Both the position numbers and the translations under genes were made by a program. A DNA stretch of 64,000 nt, taken from assembly GCA_050633585.1 (NCBI GenBank), contig JBOEGT010000030.1:1-64000 (forward strand), in the 5' to 3' direction. Under the pieces are notes generated by a model. The model was not told where the DNA came from. It ran no database searches and saw only the letters and a program-made list of their open reading frames with translations. Positions 38,451 through 46,622 of the stretch are shown one piece after another. The number at the start of each line of letters is the position of its first letter. Position 1 is the first letter of the stretch. Origin of the DNA: CALKZN01 sp050633585 (GTDB taxonomy: Bacteria > Pseudomonadota > Gammaproteobacteria > Arenicellales > Arenicellaceae).

Positions 38451-39188
38451 ATGATCCGAGTTATTGGCCGTTTAGATGTTAAAGGCAGGCGTCTTATTAA
38501 GGGAGTGCAATATGAAGGAGTTCGTGTTTTAGGCGACGCACTGGATTATGCAAAAAACTATTATTCTCAAGGTGTTGATGAGTTAATTTATATTGATGCG
38601 GTTGCTAGTCTTTATGGACGCCCTTCAATGGGTGATTTGTTAATTGATACAGTTCAAGAAGTGTTTGTGCCTGTGACAGCGGGTGGGGGCGTCTCTTCAG
38701 TGGAAGATGTGAAAAGCCTACTTTCCTCTGGTGCGGACAAGGTGGCTATTAATACCTCGGCTGTGAAAACACCGACGCTGATTTCGGATGTGGCTGATAA
38801 GTTTGGATCACAATGTATGGTGTTATCGGTTCAGGCGAAAAAAATCACTGATGGCAAATGGGAAGCTTATGTTGAATGTGGTAGAGAAAAAACTGGCCTT
38901 GATGTGTTGGAATGGGCTGTTCAAGCTGAGTCACTTGGCGCTGGAGAAATTTTGCTAAGTTCAATTGATAGAGACGGCACGGCAAAAGGTGGTGACTTAG
39001 AGCTTGTTAATATGATATCCACGAACGTTGGAATACCTGTTATTGCGTCTAGCGGTTTGGGTTCAGTCAATGATGTGACAGACGTAGTCGAGTCGGGTAA
39101 GGCTGATGCGATTGCGATTGGTAAGGCATTGCATTTTGAAGAGTTGACAATCGATGCTGTGAAGCAAGTGATAAGTGAATATGAATAA
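38451..39188 (+). CDS. HisF-like (WbuZ/HisF2) partner of the sugar amidotransferase
   Basis: A 245-aa TIM barrel related to imidazole-glycerol-phosphate synthase HisF. It starts at ATG 38451 with AAGG upstream. RLDVKGRRLIKGVQY keeps the first catalytic Asp (Asp9), and DRDGTAKGGD, VIASSGLGS and AIAIGKALHF keep phosphate-binding loops. The second catalytic Asp, in the canonical AIDAK strand, is Gln128 here (VLSVQAKK). Together with its place between an amidotransferase and hisH, this argues for an ammonia-channelling role in acetamidino formation rather than histidine synthesis. It overlaps the hisH-like gene by 8 bp (ATGAATAA). Confidence 0.87.
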   Translation: MIRVIGRLDVKGRRLIKGVQYEGVRVLGDALDYAKNYYSQGVDELIYIDAVASLYGRPSMGDLLIDTVQEVFVPVTAGGGVSSVEDVKSLLSSGADKVAINTSAVKTPTLISDVADKFGSQCMVLSVQAKKITDGKWEAYVECGREKTGLDVLEWAVQAESLGAGEILLSSIDRDGTAKGGDLELVNMISTNVGIPVIASSGLGSVNDVTDVVESGKADAIAIGKALHFEELTIDAVKQVISEYE

Positions 39189-39828
39189 GAAGATCGGTAT
39201 TCTTGATTATGGTATTGGCAATATTCGCAGCGTTTCGAATGCTGTGAGCCATGTAGGCTTTGAGCCAGAGTTGTTGACCTCGCCTGGCGATATCAAAGGG
39301 TATCAGCATATTATTGTGCCTGGAGTTGGCAATTTTGGACATGCCGTTGAAGAGTTTGCTAGGTTTGAGTTTGGCGAAGCAATGCAAGATTACATTATTT
39401 CGGGTGGTAACTGTCTAGGTATTTGTGTCGGAATGCAAATGCTGTTTGATATGAGTGAGGAGTCTCCCGATGTCAAAGGTTTGGGTTTGATCTCAGGTAA
39501 CGTCGTTAAAATGACGAATCAAGTGAAAGGGAGCGAACGGAAGTTAAAGTTACCACATATTGGTTGGAGTGCTTTACATTTAGAGACTAGATCAACATTA
39601 GCGCAGAAGTTGTTAAGAGACGTAGATGCCCATTCTCCCTTTTATTTTGTGCATAGTTATACAGCTCAACCCTTATCCAATGAAAACCTGAATGCTACAG
39701 TGGCATATGGAGAGAATAGGATTGCTGCGATGGTGAGTAATGAGAATGTTATTGGTACTCAATTTCACCCAGAGAGGAGTGGTTTGTCGGGATTGAAAAT
39801 TATTCAAAATTTTTGCGAGCTTCCTTAA
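39181..39828 (+). CDS. HisH-like glutamine amidotransferase for sugar amidation
   Basis: A 215-aa class-I glutaminase that releases ammonia from glutamine. ILDYGIGNIRSV opens the domain. The triad is Cys82 in LGICVGMQML, His196 and Glu198 in QFHPERSG. IPGVGNF-like VPGVGNFGHA is the oxyanion-strand neighbour, and HIGWSAL/FVHSYTA are HisH blocks. The ATG at 39181 overlaps the HisF-like stop, so the two subunits are translationally coupled. It should feed ammonia through the HisF-like barrel to the amidotransferase. No other histidine genes are nearby. Confidence 0.87.
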   Translation: MNKKIGILDYGIGNIRSVSNAVSHVGFEPELLTSPGDIKGYQHIIVPGVGNFGHAVEEFARFEFGEAMQDYIISGGNCLGICVGMQMLFDMSEESPDVKGLGLISGNVVKMTNQVKGSERKLKLPHIGWSALHLETRSTLAQKLLRDVDAHSPFYFVHSYTAQPLSNENLNATVAYGENRIAAMVSNENVIGTQFHPERSGLSGLKIIQNFCELP

Positions 39829-39883
39829 AACTAGACTTGATAATTAATCCTCTATTTTCGAGGCTAGATTTTTTTAAATTGTC

Positions 39884-39889
39884 TATAAT
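39884..39889 (+). promoter_or_regulatory. Candidate -10 box upstream of ptmE-like gene
   Basis: TATAAT is 41 bp before the ATG and follows a weak CCTC/GAGG hairpin (39849-39863) plus a T7 run that could end the hisH transcript. No clear -35. Confidence 0.3.
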
Positions 39890-39929
39890 GCGTTTAGTTT
39901 GTACTTAACGCAATTTCATTATTTTCACT

Positions 39930-40979
39930 ATGGTTAAAAATTGGCAAAAATCAGTTATTAGTTTATCTAGCGTCCTCCGGGATGCGTTGGAGAACTTGAA
40001 TGCTAATAATCGTGGAATTGTTTTTATTGCTGATGACGGTCATTTGTGTGGAACGATCACTGATGGTGATGTGAGGCGTGCGCTATTAGCGGGTGTTGAT
40101 ACAAATGATTCTGTTGAAAAGGTGTTGAATAAGCAATTTATTAGTTGCCATGAAAGTGACACTTTTGAATCTGCCAAAGAGCAAATGCTGGCACATTCTG
40201 TTCAAGCGTTACCAGTGCTCAATGCGACAGGCTTTTTAGTCGGTGTACATTTTTTAGATGAAGCTGATTTAATTTCTAGGCCGAACCAAGCATTAATAAT
40301 GGCAGGTGGTCTAGGATCTCGTTTACGACCATTGACAAACGATTGCCCCAAGCCAATGCTTGAGATTGATGGTAAGCCAATGCTTGAGCGCATTATTGAA
40401 AACCTTAAATCGCAAGGTTTTTTGGATATTTATATTTCTATTAACTATCTAGGCGATAAAATTAGAGGCTATTTTGGTTCTGGGGAAGGGTTTGGCGTTG
40501 CTATCCATTATTTGGAAGAGAGCGATAAGCTAGGCACTGCAGGTGCGTTAGGTTTATTGCCAGATAATCTGACACAACCCATTATTGTGTTAAATGGCGA
40601 TGTGTTGACTAAAGCTGATTATGTCAGTTTAGTGGATTATCATGTTGATAATGGAGCCGCGCTGACAATCGGTTTGAATAAGCAAGAAACGATTATTCCA
40701 TATGGAGTCGTTCAGCTAGAGAATGAGAAAGTCCTCTCGATTCAAGAAAAACCAACTCATTCATATTACATTAGTGCTGGAATTTATTGCATTTCCCCAT
40801 CTGTTTTTTCAGGTGTGACTGGCGCTGACTATTTGGATATGCCTGACCTTATTTCTCAAAAGATTCACGAAAAACAATCGGTTATTGGATTTCCGTTGCA
40901 TGAATATTGGGCAGATATTGGCATGGCCTCAGATTACAGCAATGCAAATTCAACTTTTAAAGAAGTGTTTGACACGTAA
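39930..40979 (+). CDS. ptmE: PtmE-like CBS-domain nucleotidyltransferase (GDP-glucosamine branch)
   Basis: A 349-aa fusion. Two CBS motifs (about residues 10-115) include GTITDGDVRRALLAG. They precede a GT-A nucleotidyltransferase beginning MAGGLGSRLRPLTNDCPKP near residue 125, with KPMLERIIENL, GDVLTKADY and HEYWADIG. In Campylobacter PtmE makes the GDP-linked amino-sugar that LegB and LegC use. Matching architecture and neighbours support the same role here. The CBS pair suggests adenine-nucleotide regulation. It likely starts a new transcript with the FkbM, hexapeptide and transferase genes behind it. Confidence 0.83.
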   Translation: MVKNWQKSVISLSSVLRDALENLNANNRGIVFIADDGHLCGTITDGDVRRALLAGVDTNDSVEKVLNKQFISCHESDTFESAKEQMLAHSVQALPVLNATGFLVGVHFLDEADLISRPNQALIMAGGLGSRLRPLTNDCPKPMLEIDGKPMLERIIENLKSQGFLDIYISINYLGDKIRGYFGSGEGFGVAIHYLEESDKLGTAGALGLLPDNLTQPIIVLNGDVLTKADYVSLVDYHVDNGAALTIGLNKQETIIPYGVVQLENEKVLSIQEKPTHSYYISAGIYCISPSVFSGVTGADYLDMPDLISQKIHEKQSVIGFPLHEYWADIGMASDYSNANSTFKEVFDT

Positions 40980-41010
40980 CTATTAGATATAGCTGCCTAG
41001 CAGAAGAGAT

Positions 41011-41742
41011 ATGACAAGTATTAATTTAAATGATTGGCCAGAAGACGGTATTAGAACGGCAATTGAATTTGTAACAAAAAATAATAAACAAAATCGTTTA
41101 TCTTTTGTTGATGTTGGTGGACATAAGGGTGAAACCTTGGCGGCTTTGGCTAAAAATGTTGAGTCTTTTTCCTATCAGGTATTCGAACCTAATCCTTCTA
41201 GTTTTGAAACTTTGTCTGAGTACTCAGAAGACCTAAAGTGTGAATTGAGAGATATTACGATTCATAATGCGGCTGTTGGTGCAGAAGATGGGCGAGTTGA
41301 ATTTCATATGACCAACGCCTCTGCTGTGGCAGGTGTATTAAAACCTGTTGAAGGTTTGTCACAACGTGTGCCTGCAGGTGATCATGAAATTGCTCAGAGC
41401 ATCGACTGCCAATTACGGAAAATTGATAGCCTAGATGAGATTGTGAATGGCAAAACTGTTGATTTACTCAAGATTGATACCGAAGGTTTTGATCTTGAAG
41501 TAATGAAAGGAGCTAAGAGCGCTTTACAAAAAGGACAGTTTAGAGCAGTGTTGTCAGAAGCTTTTTTTGTGCCGTATAGAGAAGGCCAAGCGAATTTTTG
41601 GGACCTTGCAACCTTCATGGAGTCTGTGGGCTATCATTTTGTTAATCTTTACGATTGCCGTGATACATCTCAGGGCCGTTTATATACAGGAAATGCGCTT
41701 TGGTTGTCTCCAGAGCTAGCTAAGCAGTCTGACTTTTTGTAA
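41011..41742 (+). CDS. FkbM-family methyltransferase (second copy)
   Basis: A 243-aa SAM-dependent methyltransferase. FVDVGGHKGETLAAL near residue 31 is the SAM loop, YQVFEPNPSSFETL the acidic strand, and LLKIDTEGFDLEVMKG the FkbM signature. It shares class, not close sequence, with the FkbM protein at 16946-17761. AGAAGAG precedes the ATG. It lies downstream of ptmE and 6 bp before an acetyltransferase, and probably O-methylates a sugar of the finished glycan. Acceptor unknown. Confidence 0.83.
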   Translation: MTSINLNDWPEDGIRTAIEFVTKNNKQNRLSFVDVGGHKGETLAALAKNVESFSYQVFEPNPSSFETLSEYSEDLKCELRDITIHNAAVGAEDGRVEFHMTNASAVAGVLKPVEGLSQRVPAGDHEIAQSIDCQLRKIDSLDEIVNGKTVDLLKIDTEGFDLEVMKGAKSALQKGQFRAVLSEAFFVPYREGQANFWDLATFMESVGYHFVNLYDCRDTSQGRLYTGNALWLSPELAKQSDFL

Positions 41743-41748
41743 GGGCAT

Positions 41749-42264
41749 ATGCATAAAGAGCCATTAGTTAATCGAGTTCAGCGTTTTTTGAGAACACCGT
41801 TAAGGCCTGTTGTAAGGTTTCTCGCCTATTTTTTCTATAATACCCACTACATAGATGGTGATAAAAATCGTGTAAGCATTGGTTTTCGCTGTGGGCTTGC
41901 AAATACATTATTTAGTGTGGCTTCGGGTCATATTTATGTTGGTGATCATACTATTTTTGGCTATAACGTTATGCTTTTAACTGGGCGGCATCGTTTTGTT
42001 GGTGGAAAAAGAGCTTCTTTAAGCGTCGGTACATCTCAAGGTTGGGGAGGAAGTGGTGATGAAGTACCTTTATCTGGCAGTGATATAAATATTGGTGCTG
42101 GTTGCTGGATTGCTTCAGGCGCAATTGTCCAAGGAGGAGTGACTATTGGAGATAATGCTATTGTGATGGCTTCAGCTGTTGTGACAAAAGATGTTCCTGA
42201 CTATGCAATTGTCGGTGGTATTCCAGCGGTCGTGATGGGTGATACTAGGGAGCTCCAACACTAA
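41749..42264 (+). CDS. Hexapeptide-repeat (LbH) acyltransferase
   Basis: A 171-aa trimeric left-handed beta-helix acetyltransferase. Hexapeptide turns run from about residue 55 (VGDHTIFGYNVML, NIGAGCWIASGAIVQGG) to the C-terminal VVTKDVPDYAIVGGIPAVV. LLTGRHRF places the likely catalytic His of the NodL/LacA/WbbJ class. It should O- or N-acetylate a sugar from acetyl-CoA. Its stop overlaps the start of the next transferase gene in TAATG, so they are translated together. Confidence 0.82.
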   Translation: MHKEPLVNRVQRFLRTPLRPVVRFLAYFFYNTHYIDGDKNRVSIGFRCGLANTLFSVASGHIYVGDHTIFGYNVMLLTGRHRFVGGKRASLSVGTSQGWGGSGDEVPLSGSDINIGAGCWIASGAIVQGGVTIGDNAIVMASAVVTKDVPDYAIVGGIPAVVMGDTRELQH

Positions 42265-43436
42265 TGCAGCAAGCTCCGAAAAATCTTAAAATTTTCACAG
42301 ATGTCCTTAAGCCATACTTTTCTGTGTGGCTGCCTTTTATTCTTGCTTTTTTCATCACCTTCCCAATTCACTTATTTTATCGCTTTAAGAGAGTTGTTCA
42401 TAAAATATATAAACCGAATGCGACTCAGCAGTCTTTATTATGCTTAGAGGCTGGTGCCCGAGGTTGGGAAATCATTGAATACAAAGAATTATATCAATCA
42501 GCTCTGGAATATATGGGTGATAGTGGTTTAATTAAATTTACTGTTACCGATGAAGGAACGTATTTAGAGCAATTAAAAAACATACTGGATACAAATCCAA
42601 TCACTCATTATGGTTGGAGTACAAGAACAGGAGATCAGCACTGGTTTACAGGTCTTATTGAGGCATTTAGAGTGTCAATTATGCTCAGTTGTCGAGGTAT
42701 TGTGCCGATTGTGTTTTTAACTGATGTCTTAGATCGATCATGGAGAGCAAAAGCGTCAGTTGTCACTGCAGCTCAAGGGCGAGTTGTTACGTTGAATTCG
42801 CCTGATGGAGTAACGTTATTAACGCCTCATAAGCGTTTTGTTGGGCCTTATTTAATGCCATTTTCGTTAGAGACGTTGTCTTCACTATCACGTTTAAAGC
42901 AAGGCATTTTAAAGGATGAATCGGATTGTGGAGCTGTAGTAGTGGGAGCTCTTTATGAGCCACGTAAAACGATTGTTGAAAATATTGATAAGCAATTAGA
43001 AAAATATGGCAAGAATCTTATTTTTCATGGTCGATCCTTAGAAGGTAAAAGAAGTTCTGATGAAGATTACTGGAATAATATGCTTCAAGCTAAAATTGTC
43101 GTCACTACAGCCAGCGTTGTAAATAGTTTAGCTGGGTATGACTGGGTTTGGAAAGAACATTTTATTTATCGGTATATGGAAGCATTGGCATGCCAGACCT
43201 TGTTAGTGGCTCCTGAACTATTAGCTATTGAACGTTATTTTACTGCTGGAGAACATTTTATTTCTTTCTCTGATGAAGAGGATGCGGCACAAAAAATTCA
43301 GTACTATCTAGAGCACGAAGATGAAAGATTAGCAATTGCTGAAGCGGGTTTTCAGAGGGCTGAGAGTCTTGTCAAGTCGCGATCATTCTGGCTAGGAATT
43401 GATACGGCATTGTCTGAAGGTGGATTGACGCGATAG
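42264..43436 (+). CDS. Membrane-anchored GT-B glycosyltransferase (GT1/GT4-like C-terminus)
   Basis: A 390-aa protein with an N-terminal membrane segment (about residues 17-34, WLPFILAFFITFPIHLFYRF). The C-terminal donor domain has FIYRYMEALACQTLLVAPE near 300, IERYFTAGEHFISFSD, and the helix AIAEAGFQRAESLVK. These match the Glyco_trans_1_2-type tail of GT-B enzymes. Sugar specificity is not readable. It starts on the previous gene's stop and is 2 bp from the dehydratase that follows. That dehydratase may make its donor. Confidence 0.68.
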   Translation: MQQAPKNLKIFTDVLKPYFSVWLPFILAFFITFPIHLFYRFKRVVHKIYKPNATQQSLLCLEAGARGWEIIEYKELYQSALEYMGDSGLIKFTVTDEGTYLEQLKNILDTNPITHYGWSTRTGDQHWFTGLIEAFRVSIMLSCRGIVPIVFLTDVLDRSWRAKASVVTAAQGRVVTLNSPDGVTLLTPHKRFVGPYLMPFSLETLSSLSRLKQGILKDESDCGAVVVGALYEPRKTIVENIDKQLEKYGKNLIFHGRSLEGKRSSDEDYWNNMLQAKIVVTTASVVNSLAGYDWVWKEHFIYRYMEALACQTLLVAPELLAIERYFTAGEHFISFSDEEDAAQKIQYYLEHEDERLAIAEAGFQRAESLVKSRSFWLGIDTALSEGGLTR

Positions 43437-43437
43437 T

Positions 43438-44409
43438 ATGACAAAGCGAGCATTAATTATTGGAATTTCTGGTCAAGATGGAAGTTATTTAGCCAGATAT
43501 CTGCTTAAACAAAATTATGAAGTGGTTGGTTTGTCTAGAGATGCTGAAGCGAGTCGTTTTAGTAGTTTAAGTATTTTAGGTATTAAGGATCAAATCACTC
43601 TAGATTCAATATCATCTTCTGATTTTAGGAGCGTGATTCAAGTTTTTCAACGATACCAACCTGATGAAGTCTATAACCTTGCTGGGCAATCTTCAGTTGG
43701 TTTGTCTTTTAGTCAGCCAGTTGAAACGATAGATAGCCATTTGCAAGCGACGATTACCATACTTGAGGTCATGAAGTTTTTAGATAGGCCAATCAAATTT
43801 TATAATGCCTGTTCTTCAGAGTGTTTTGGGGAGTCTCCTAAAACAGCACCCTCAGATGAAAACTCTCCTTTTCGCCCAAGAAGTCCCTATGCTTTAGCAA
43901 AAGCGGCGTCATTTTGGGCTGTTGCTAATTATCGAGAAGCATATGGGTTGTTTGCGTGTTCTGGTATTTTAGGGAACCATGAATCTCCTTTAAGACCGAC
44001 TCGGTTTGTGACGCAAAAAATCATTTATACGGTTAATCAAATCGCTAATGGGAAGGCCGATAAATTGGTGTTAGGAAATACTGATGTGGTCAGAGATTGG
44101 GGTTGGGCAGAAGATTATGTTGAAGCAATGAGTCTGATGCTTCAAGAAGAAATGCCTCAAGATTTTGTGATTGCTACGGGTGAATCATGTTCATTAATGG
44201 ACTTCACTGAGAAGGCTTTTAAATACTATGGTTTGTCAGCTAAGAGCTTTATACAGACGAATAAATCGTTATTTCGACCAACAGATATTAAATCTAGCTA
44301 CTTGAGTCCAAAAAAAGCGAAGGAAGTATTAGGTTGGGCAGCAAAACACAATGTTGATGCCGTTGTTGCTAAGCTAGCAAAGAATAGGTTGAATTCGAAT
44401 GCGGAGTGA
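43438..44409 (+). CDS. GDP-mannose 4,6-dehydratase-like SDR
   Basis: A 323-aa extended SDR of the Gmd class. IIGISGQDGSYLARYLL (residues 7-23) is the GxxGxxG NADP loop of GDP-mannose dehydratases, EVYNLAGQSSVGLSF a Gmd block, SSECFGE the catalytic region, and YALAKAASFWAV the Tyr-x3-Lys pair. GNHESPLRPTRFVTQKI aligns with the Gmd NHESPRRG loop. It is about 25-50 residues shorter than classical Gmd, so the product may be GDP-4-keto-6-deoxy-mannose or a relative. No fucose synthetase or RmD reductase is adjacent. Confidence 0.8.
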   Translation: MTKRALIIGISGQDGSYLARYLLKQNYEVVGLSRDAEASRFSSLSILGIKDQITLDSISSSDFRSVIQVFQRYQPDEVYNLAGQSSVGLSFSQPVETIDSHLQATITILEVMKFLDRPIKFYNACSSECFGESPKTAPSDENSPFRPRSPYALAKAASFWAVANYREAYGLFACSGILGNHESPLRPTRFVTQKIIYTVNQIANGKADKLVLGNTDVVRDWGWAEDYVEAMSLMLQEEMPQDFVIATGESCSLMDFTEKAFKYYGLSAKSFIQTNKSLFRPTDIKSSYLSPKKAKEVLGWAAKHNVDAVVAKLAKNRLNSNAE

Positions 44410-45721
44410 GCGACATCAAAAAAATAAGAAAGTGATTCTTGTTTTTTTGCATAAGCATCGTGTCAATGATTTAGAGGGTTGGTTAGAAAGTATCGCAAGC
44501 GCTGTTGAACTAAATGTTTTGCTACTTGTTTCAAATGAAACGGTAAAACTAACGAGTGCATTGTTAAACACACGGCATTCTTTTGATGTGATAAATATTG
44601 ATAATAATCAACCATCGTTTTTAGATTCTCAAGAACCCAACTCATCTATCACCTTATTATTTAAAGAGTTTCGTAATGCATATTGTGCCTATAAGTCACG
44701 ATATCAAACAGCGTTGAATATTTTTAAGCAAAATCAAGAAGGAGTATTGGTTACATATGACGATAGGATGACATCGTTATTGCCCATTTTAAAAGCAGGG
44801 TTTAAAACAGGTATCCCAATCTTTCTTCCTGCTATTTTAACGATGAACCCGAATACATCTGAGGAGACCTCAAATACATTAAGGCCGATCAGAAAAATTG
44901 AGGCCCTAGTGGTTAAATGTGTGAAATTGTTTTTTCCAACGCATGTCAATAGTTCAGGGAGGTTGTTCTATGATGCGGTGACATATTTAACGTTATTATG
45001 GTTCTGTTCTTTGCCTAAACATCCTTGGGCTAAAGGGTCGTTAAAATATACCAACCGTGTTGGTGTTGAATCGCAATTAGCATACGATCAATTATGTGCA
45101 GCAGGAGTTGATGCAAGCAAGCTAGTTTTAACAGGTTTGCCAATTTATGATTTGATGGATTTTTCGAAAAGTAATGACTCCGAACAGTATGAGGTGCTCG
45201 TTTGTGCTTTGCCTCAATATGGCGAACATGGCGCCATGGAAGTTGAGGAAGCATTACTTGTTATTGAGGGTATATTGAATGCCTTTACAGCTTTTAAAGG
45301 TAAGGTCGTGATTTCACTGCACCCACGGATGGATCGTTCAGTTTATCAACCGTTGATAGATCAGTTCGGATACTATTGTGCAGAAGAGGGTGTCGAGTAT
45401 TGGATAAAGCGCGCCAATATTTTCTTTTCGGCGGCGTCATCAACAACAGTGTATTGGTCATTGATGATGGGGGTGCCAACAGTTTTATTTAACCATATCC
45501 CACCAAGTTCAGACCTGTTTAGTGTATTTAAATCAATTCGGTATATTAATCATTCTGTCGAAGATGAAGTAGCAAAAATATGTCAACAGCCTCATGCAGG
45601 CTTAAATCACTTGTTAGCTGCTGATCAAGAAGCATTGTCCATTTCGTTAGTGACTGATGGAAATGTTGGCGCTAGAAATGCACGGGTTATTGATGAATTG
45701 TTTATTGAAAAATTTCATTAA
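44399..45721 (+). CDS. Unassigned GT-B-like polysaccharide protein
   Basis: A 440-aa protein whose ATG overlaps the preceding stop by 11 bp. The C-terminal half resembles capsule or CDP-glycerol-type transferases: KLVLTGLPIYDLMDF near residue 245, VVISLHPRMD, and SAASSTTVYWSLMMGVPTV near 345 (the donor-side helix). The N-terminal half is a diverged Rossmann domain with a possible membrane-associated segment around 195-210. No family name is secure. It is the last gene of the ptmE-led plus-strand run and is followed by a strong promoter. Confidence 0.55.
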   Translation: MRSERHQKNKKVILVFLHKHRVNDLEGWLESIASAVELNVLLLVSNETVKLTSALLNTRHSFDVINIDNNQPSFLDSQEPNSSITLLFKEFRNAYCAYKSRYQTALNIFKQNQEGVLVTYDDRMTSLLPILKAGFKTGIPIFLPAILTMNPNTSEETSNTLRPIRKIEALVVKCVKLFFPTHVNSSGRLFYDAVTYLTLLWFCSLPKHPWAKGSLKYTNRVGVESQLAYDQLCAAGVDASKLVLTGLPIYDLMDFSKSNDSEQYEVLVCALPQYGEHGAMEVEEALLVIEGILNAFTAFKGKVVISLHPRMDRSVYQPLIDQFGYYCAEEGVEYWIKRANIFFSAASSTTVYWSLMMGVPTVLFNHIPPSSDLFSVFKSIRYINHSVEDEVAKICQQPHAGLNHLLAADQEALSISLVTDGNVGARNARVIDELFIEKFH

Positions 45722-45747
45722 GTGAAGCTTTTTTATGTATGGCTAAA

Positions 45748-45776
45748 TTGATAGTGATAAAAGACAAAAATATAAT
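45748..45776 (+). promoter_or_regulatory. Strong sigma70-like promoter
   Basis: TTGATA (45748-45753), exactly 17 nt, then TATAAT (45771-45776): one to two mismatches from consensus overall. It lies 70 bp upstream of the methyltransferase ATG in a very AT-rich gap. It probably drives the methyltransferase-MBOAT-SGNH trio. Confidence 0.7.
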
Positions 45777-45846
45777 ATATTATTCCGCATTATATTTATA
45801 TGGCGCACAGATTAAGTCTGGGTGTGCAAATTTAGAGAATTAACGT

Positions 45847-46596
45847 ATGAGCAAAACCGATATTCAATGTCATTACGATTCTAGAGAAACACGTAATAAA
45901 TTTATTGCGGAGTCACTTAGTCAATATATAGGTAAAAATGTTCTGAATATCGGAGGGAGCGGCAAGAAGTATTTAGCGAAGTACTTAGCCGATGATATTA
46001 ACTATAAAGAGTTAGATATTGCTGGAAACCCTGACTATAAGGTGAATTTAGAAAAAGAGTCACCAATTGATATCCCTGATAGTAGCTTTGATACTATTAT
46101 TTGCACTGAGGTGTTAGAGCATTTGGATAATTTGCATGAAGTGTATTTTGATTTAATTAGATTATCGTCTAAGTGGGTCATTATCTCTTTGCCAAATGCT
46201 TTGAGTATTATTGACGCGTATTTTGTTAAAGGAAAAAGTGTCAATTCTCCCAAATCAGGTTTGACGCGCGGTCAATTTTTGAAATTCTATGGCTTGCCCG
46301 TTCTAAAGCCTGAAGACCGGCATAAGTGGTTTTTTAGTTATTCTGAAGCACAATATTTTCTAGAGTATTATTCTGAAGCAGTTGGCTTTACTGTAGCGGA
46401 TATCTTTCCATCTGGTTCGGCAGTTGGCGGTAGGAAAAATAAACTAATCCGAGCTATTTTAAAGAAAGTACTTTCAAAACAACAATACCTAAATTTCTAT
46501 GCAACCTCTATTTGGTGTGTGATTGATGTATCAAATAAGAAGCCTCAAAAAGAGATAGATGAAGTGTTAGTGCAAGCCTTGACTCATGCTAATTAA
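45847..46596 (+). CDS. Class I SAM-dependent methyltransferase
   Basis: A 249-aa protein with VLNIGGSGKKY near residue 31 (SAM glycine loop), KELDIAGNPDYKVNL (acidic strand), FDTIICTEVLEHLDNLHEVY near 80 (motif II) and VIISLPNA. This is the methyltransferase-11-like fold common in polysaccharide loci. It is the first gene after the 45748-45776 promoter, followed by an MBOAT acyltransferase 26 bp later. The acceptor is unknown; a sugar hydroxyl is a reasonable guess. Confidence 0.75.
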   Translation: MSKTDIQCHYDSRETRNKFIAESLSQYIGKNVLNIGGSGKKYLAKYLADDINYKELDIAGNPDYKVNLEKESPIDIPDSSFDTIICTEVLEHLDNLHEVYFDLIRLSSKWVIISLPNALSIIDAYFVKGKSVNSPKSGLTRGQFLKFYGLPVLKPEDRHKWFFSYSEAQYFLEYYSEAVGFTVADIFPSGSAVGGRKNKLIRAILKKVLSKQQYLNFYATSIWCVIDVSNKKPQKEIDEVLVQALTHAN

Positions 46597-46622
46597 TCAC
46601 GCCTAGCGCATAAAATACTTGA

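Noticed and set aside
38451..39828. hisF and hisH as part of a histidine operon
   Set aside because: No other histidine genes are present, the neighbours are sugar genes, and the second HisF catalytic Asp is replaced by Gln.
29098..40979. Classical sialic acid (Neu5Ac) locus
   Set aside because: LegB, LegC, PtmA and PtmE types are present, which fit a 6-deoxy diamino NulO rather than Neu5Ac.
45777..45846. AT-rich inverted repeats and a GCGCACAGA/TCTGGGTGTGC near-palindrome before the methyltransferase
   Set aside because: Pairing is imperfect and lies in the leader of a strong promoter. No riboswitch or operator class is recognisable.
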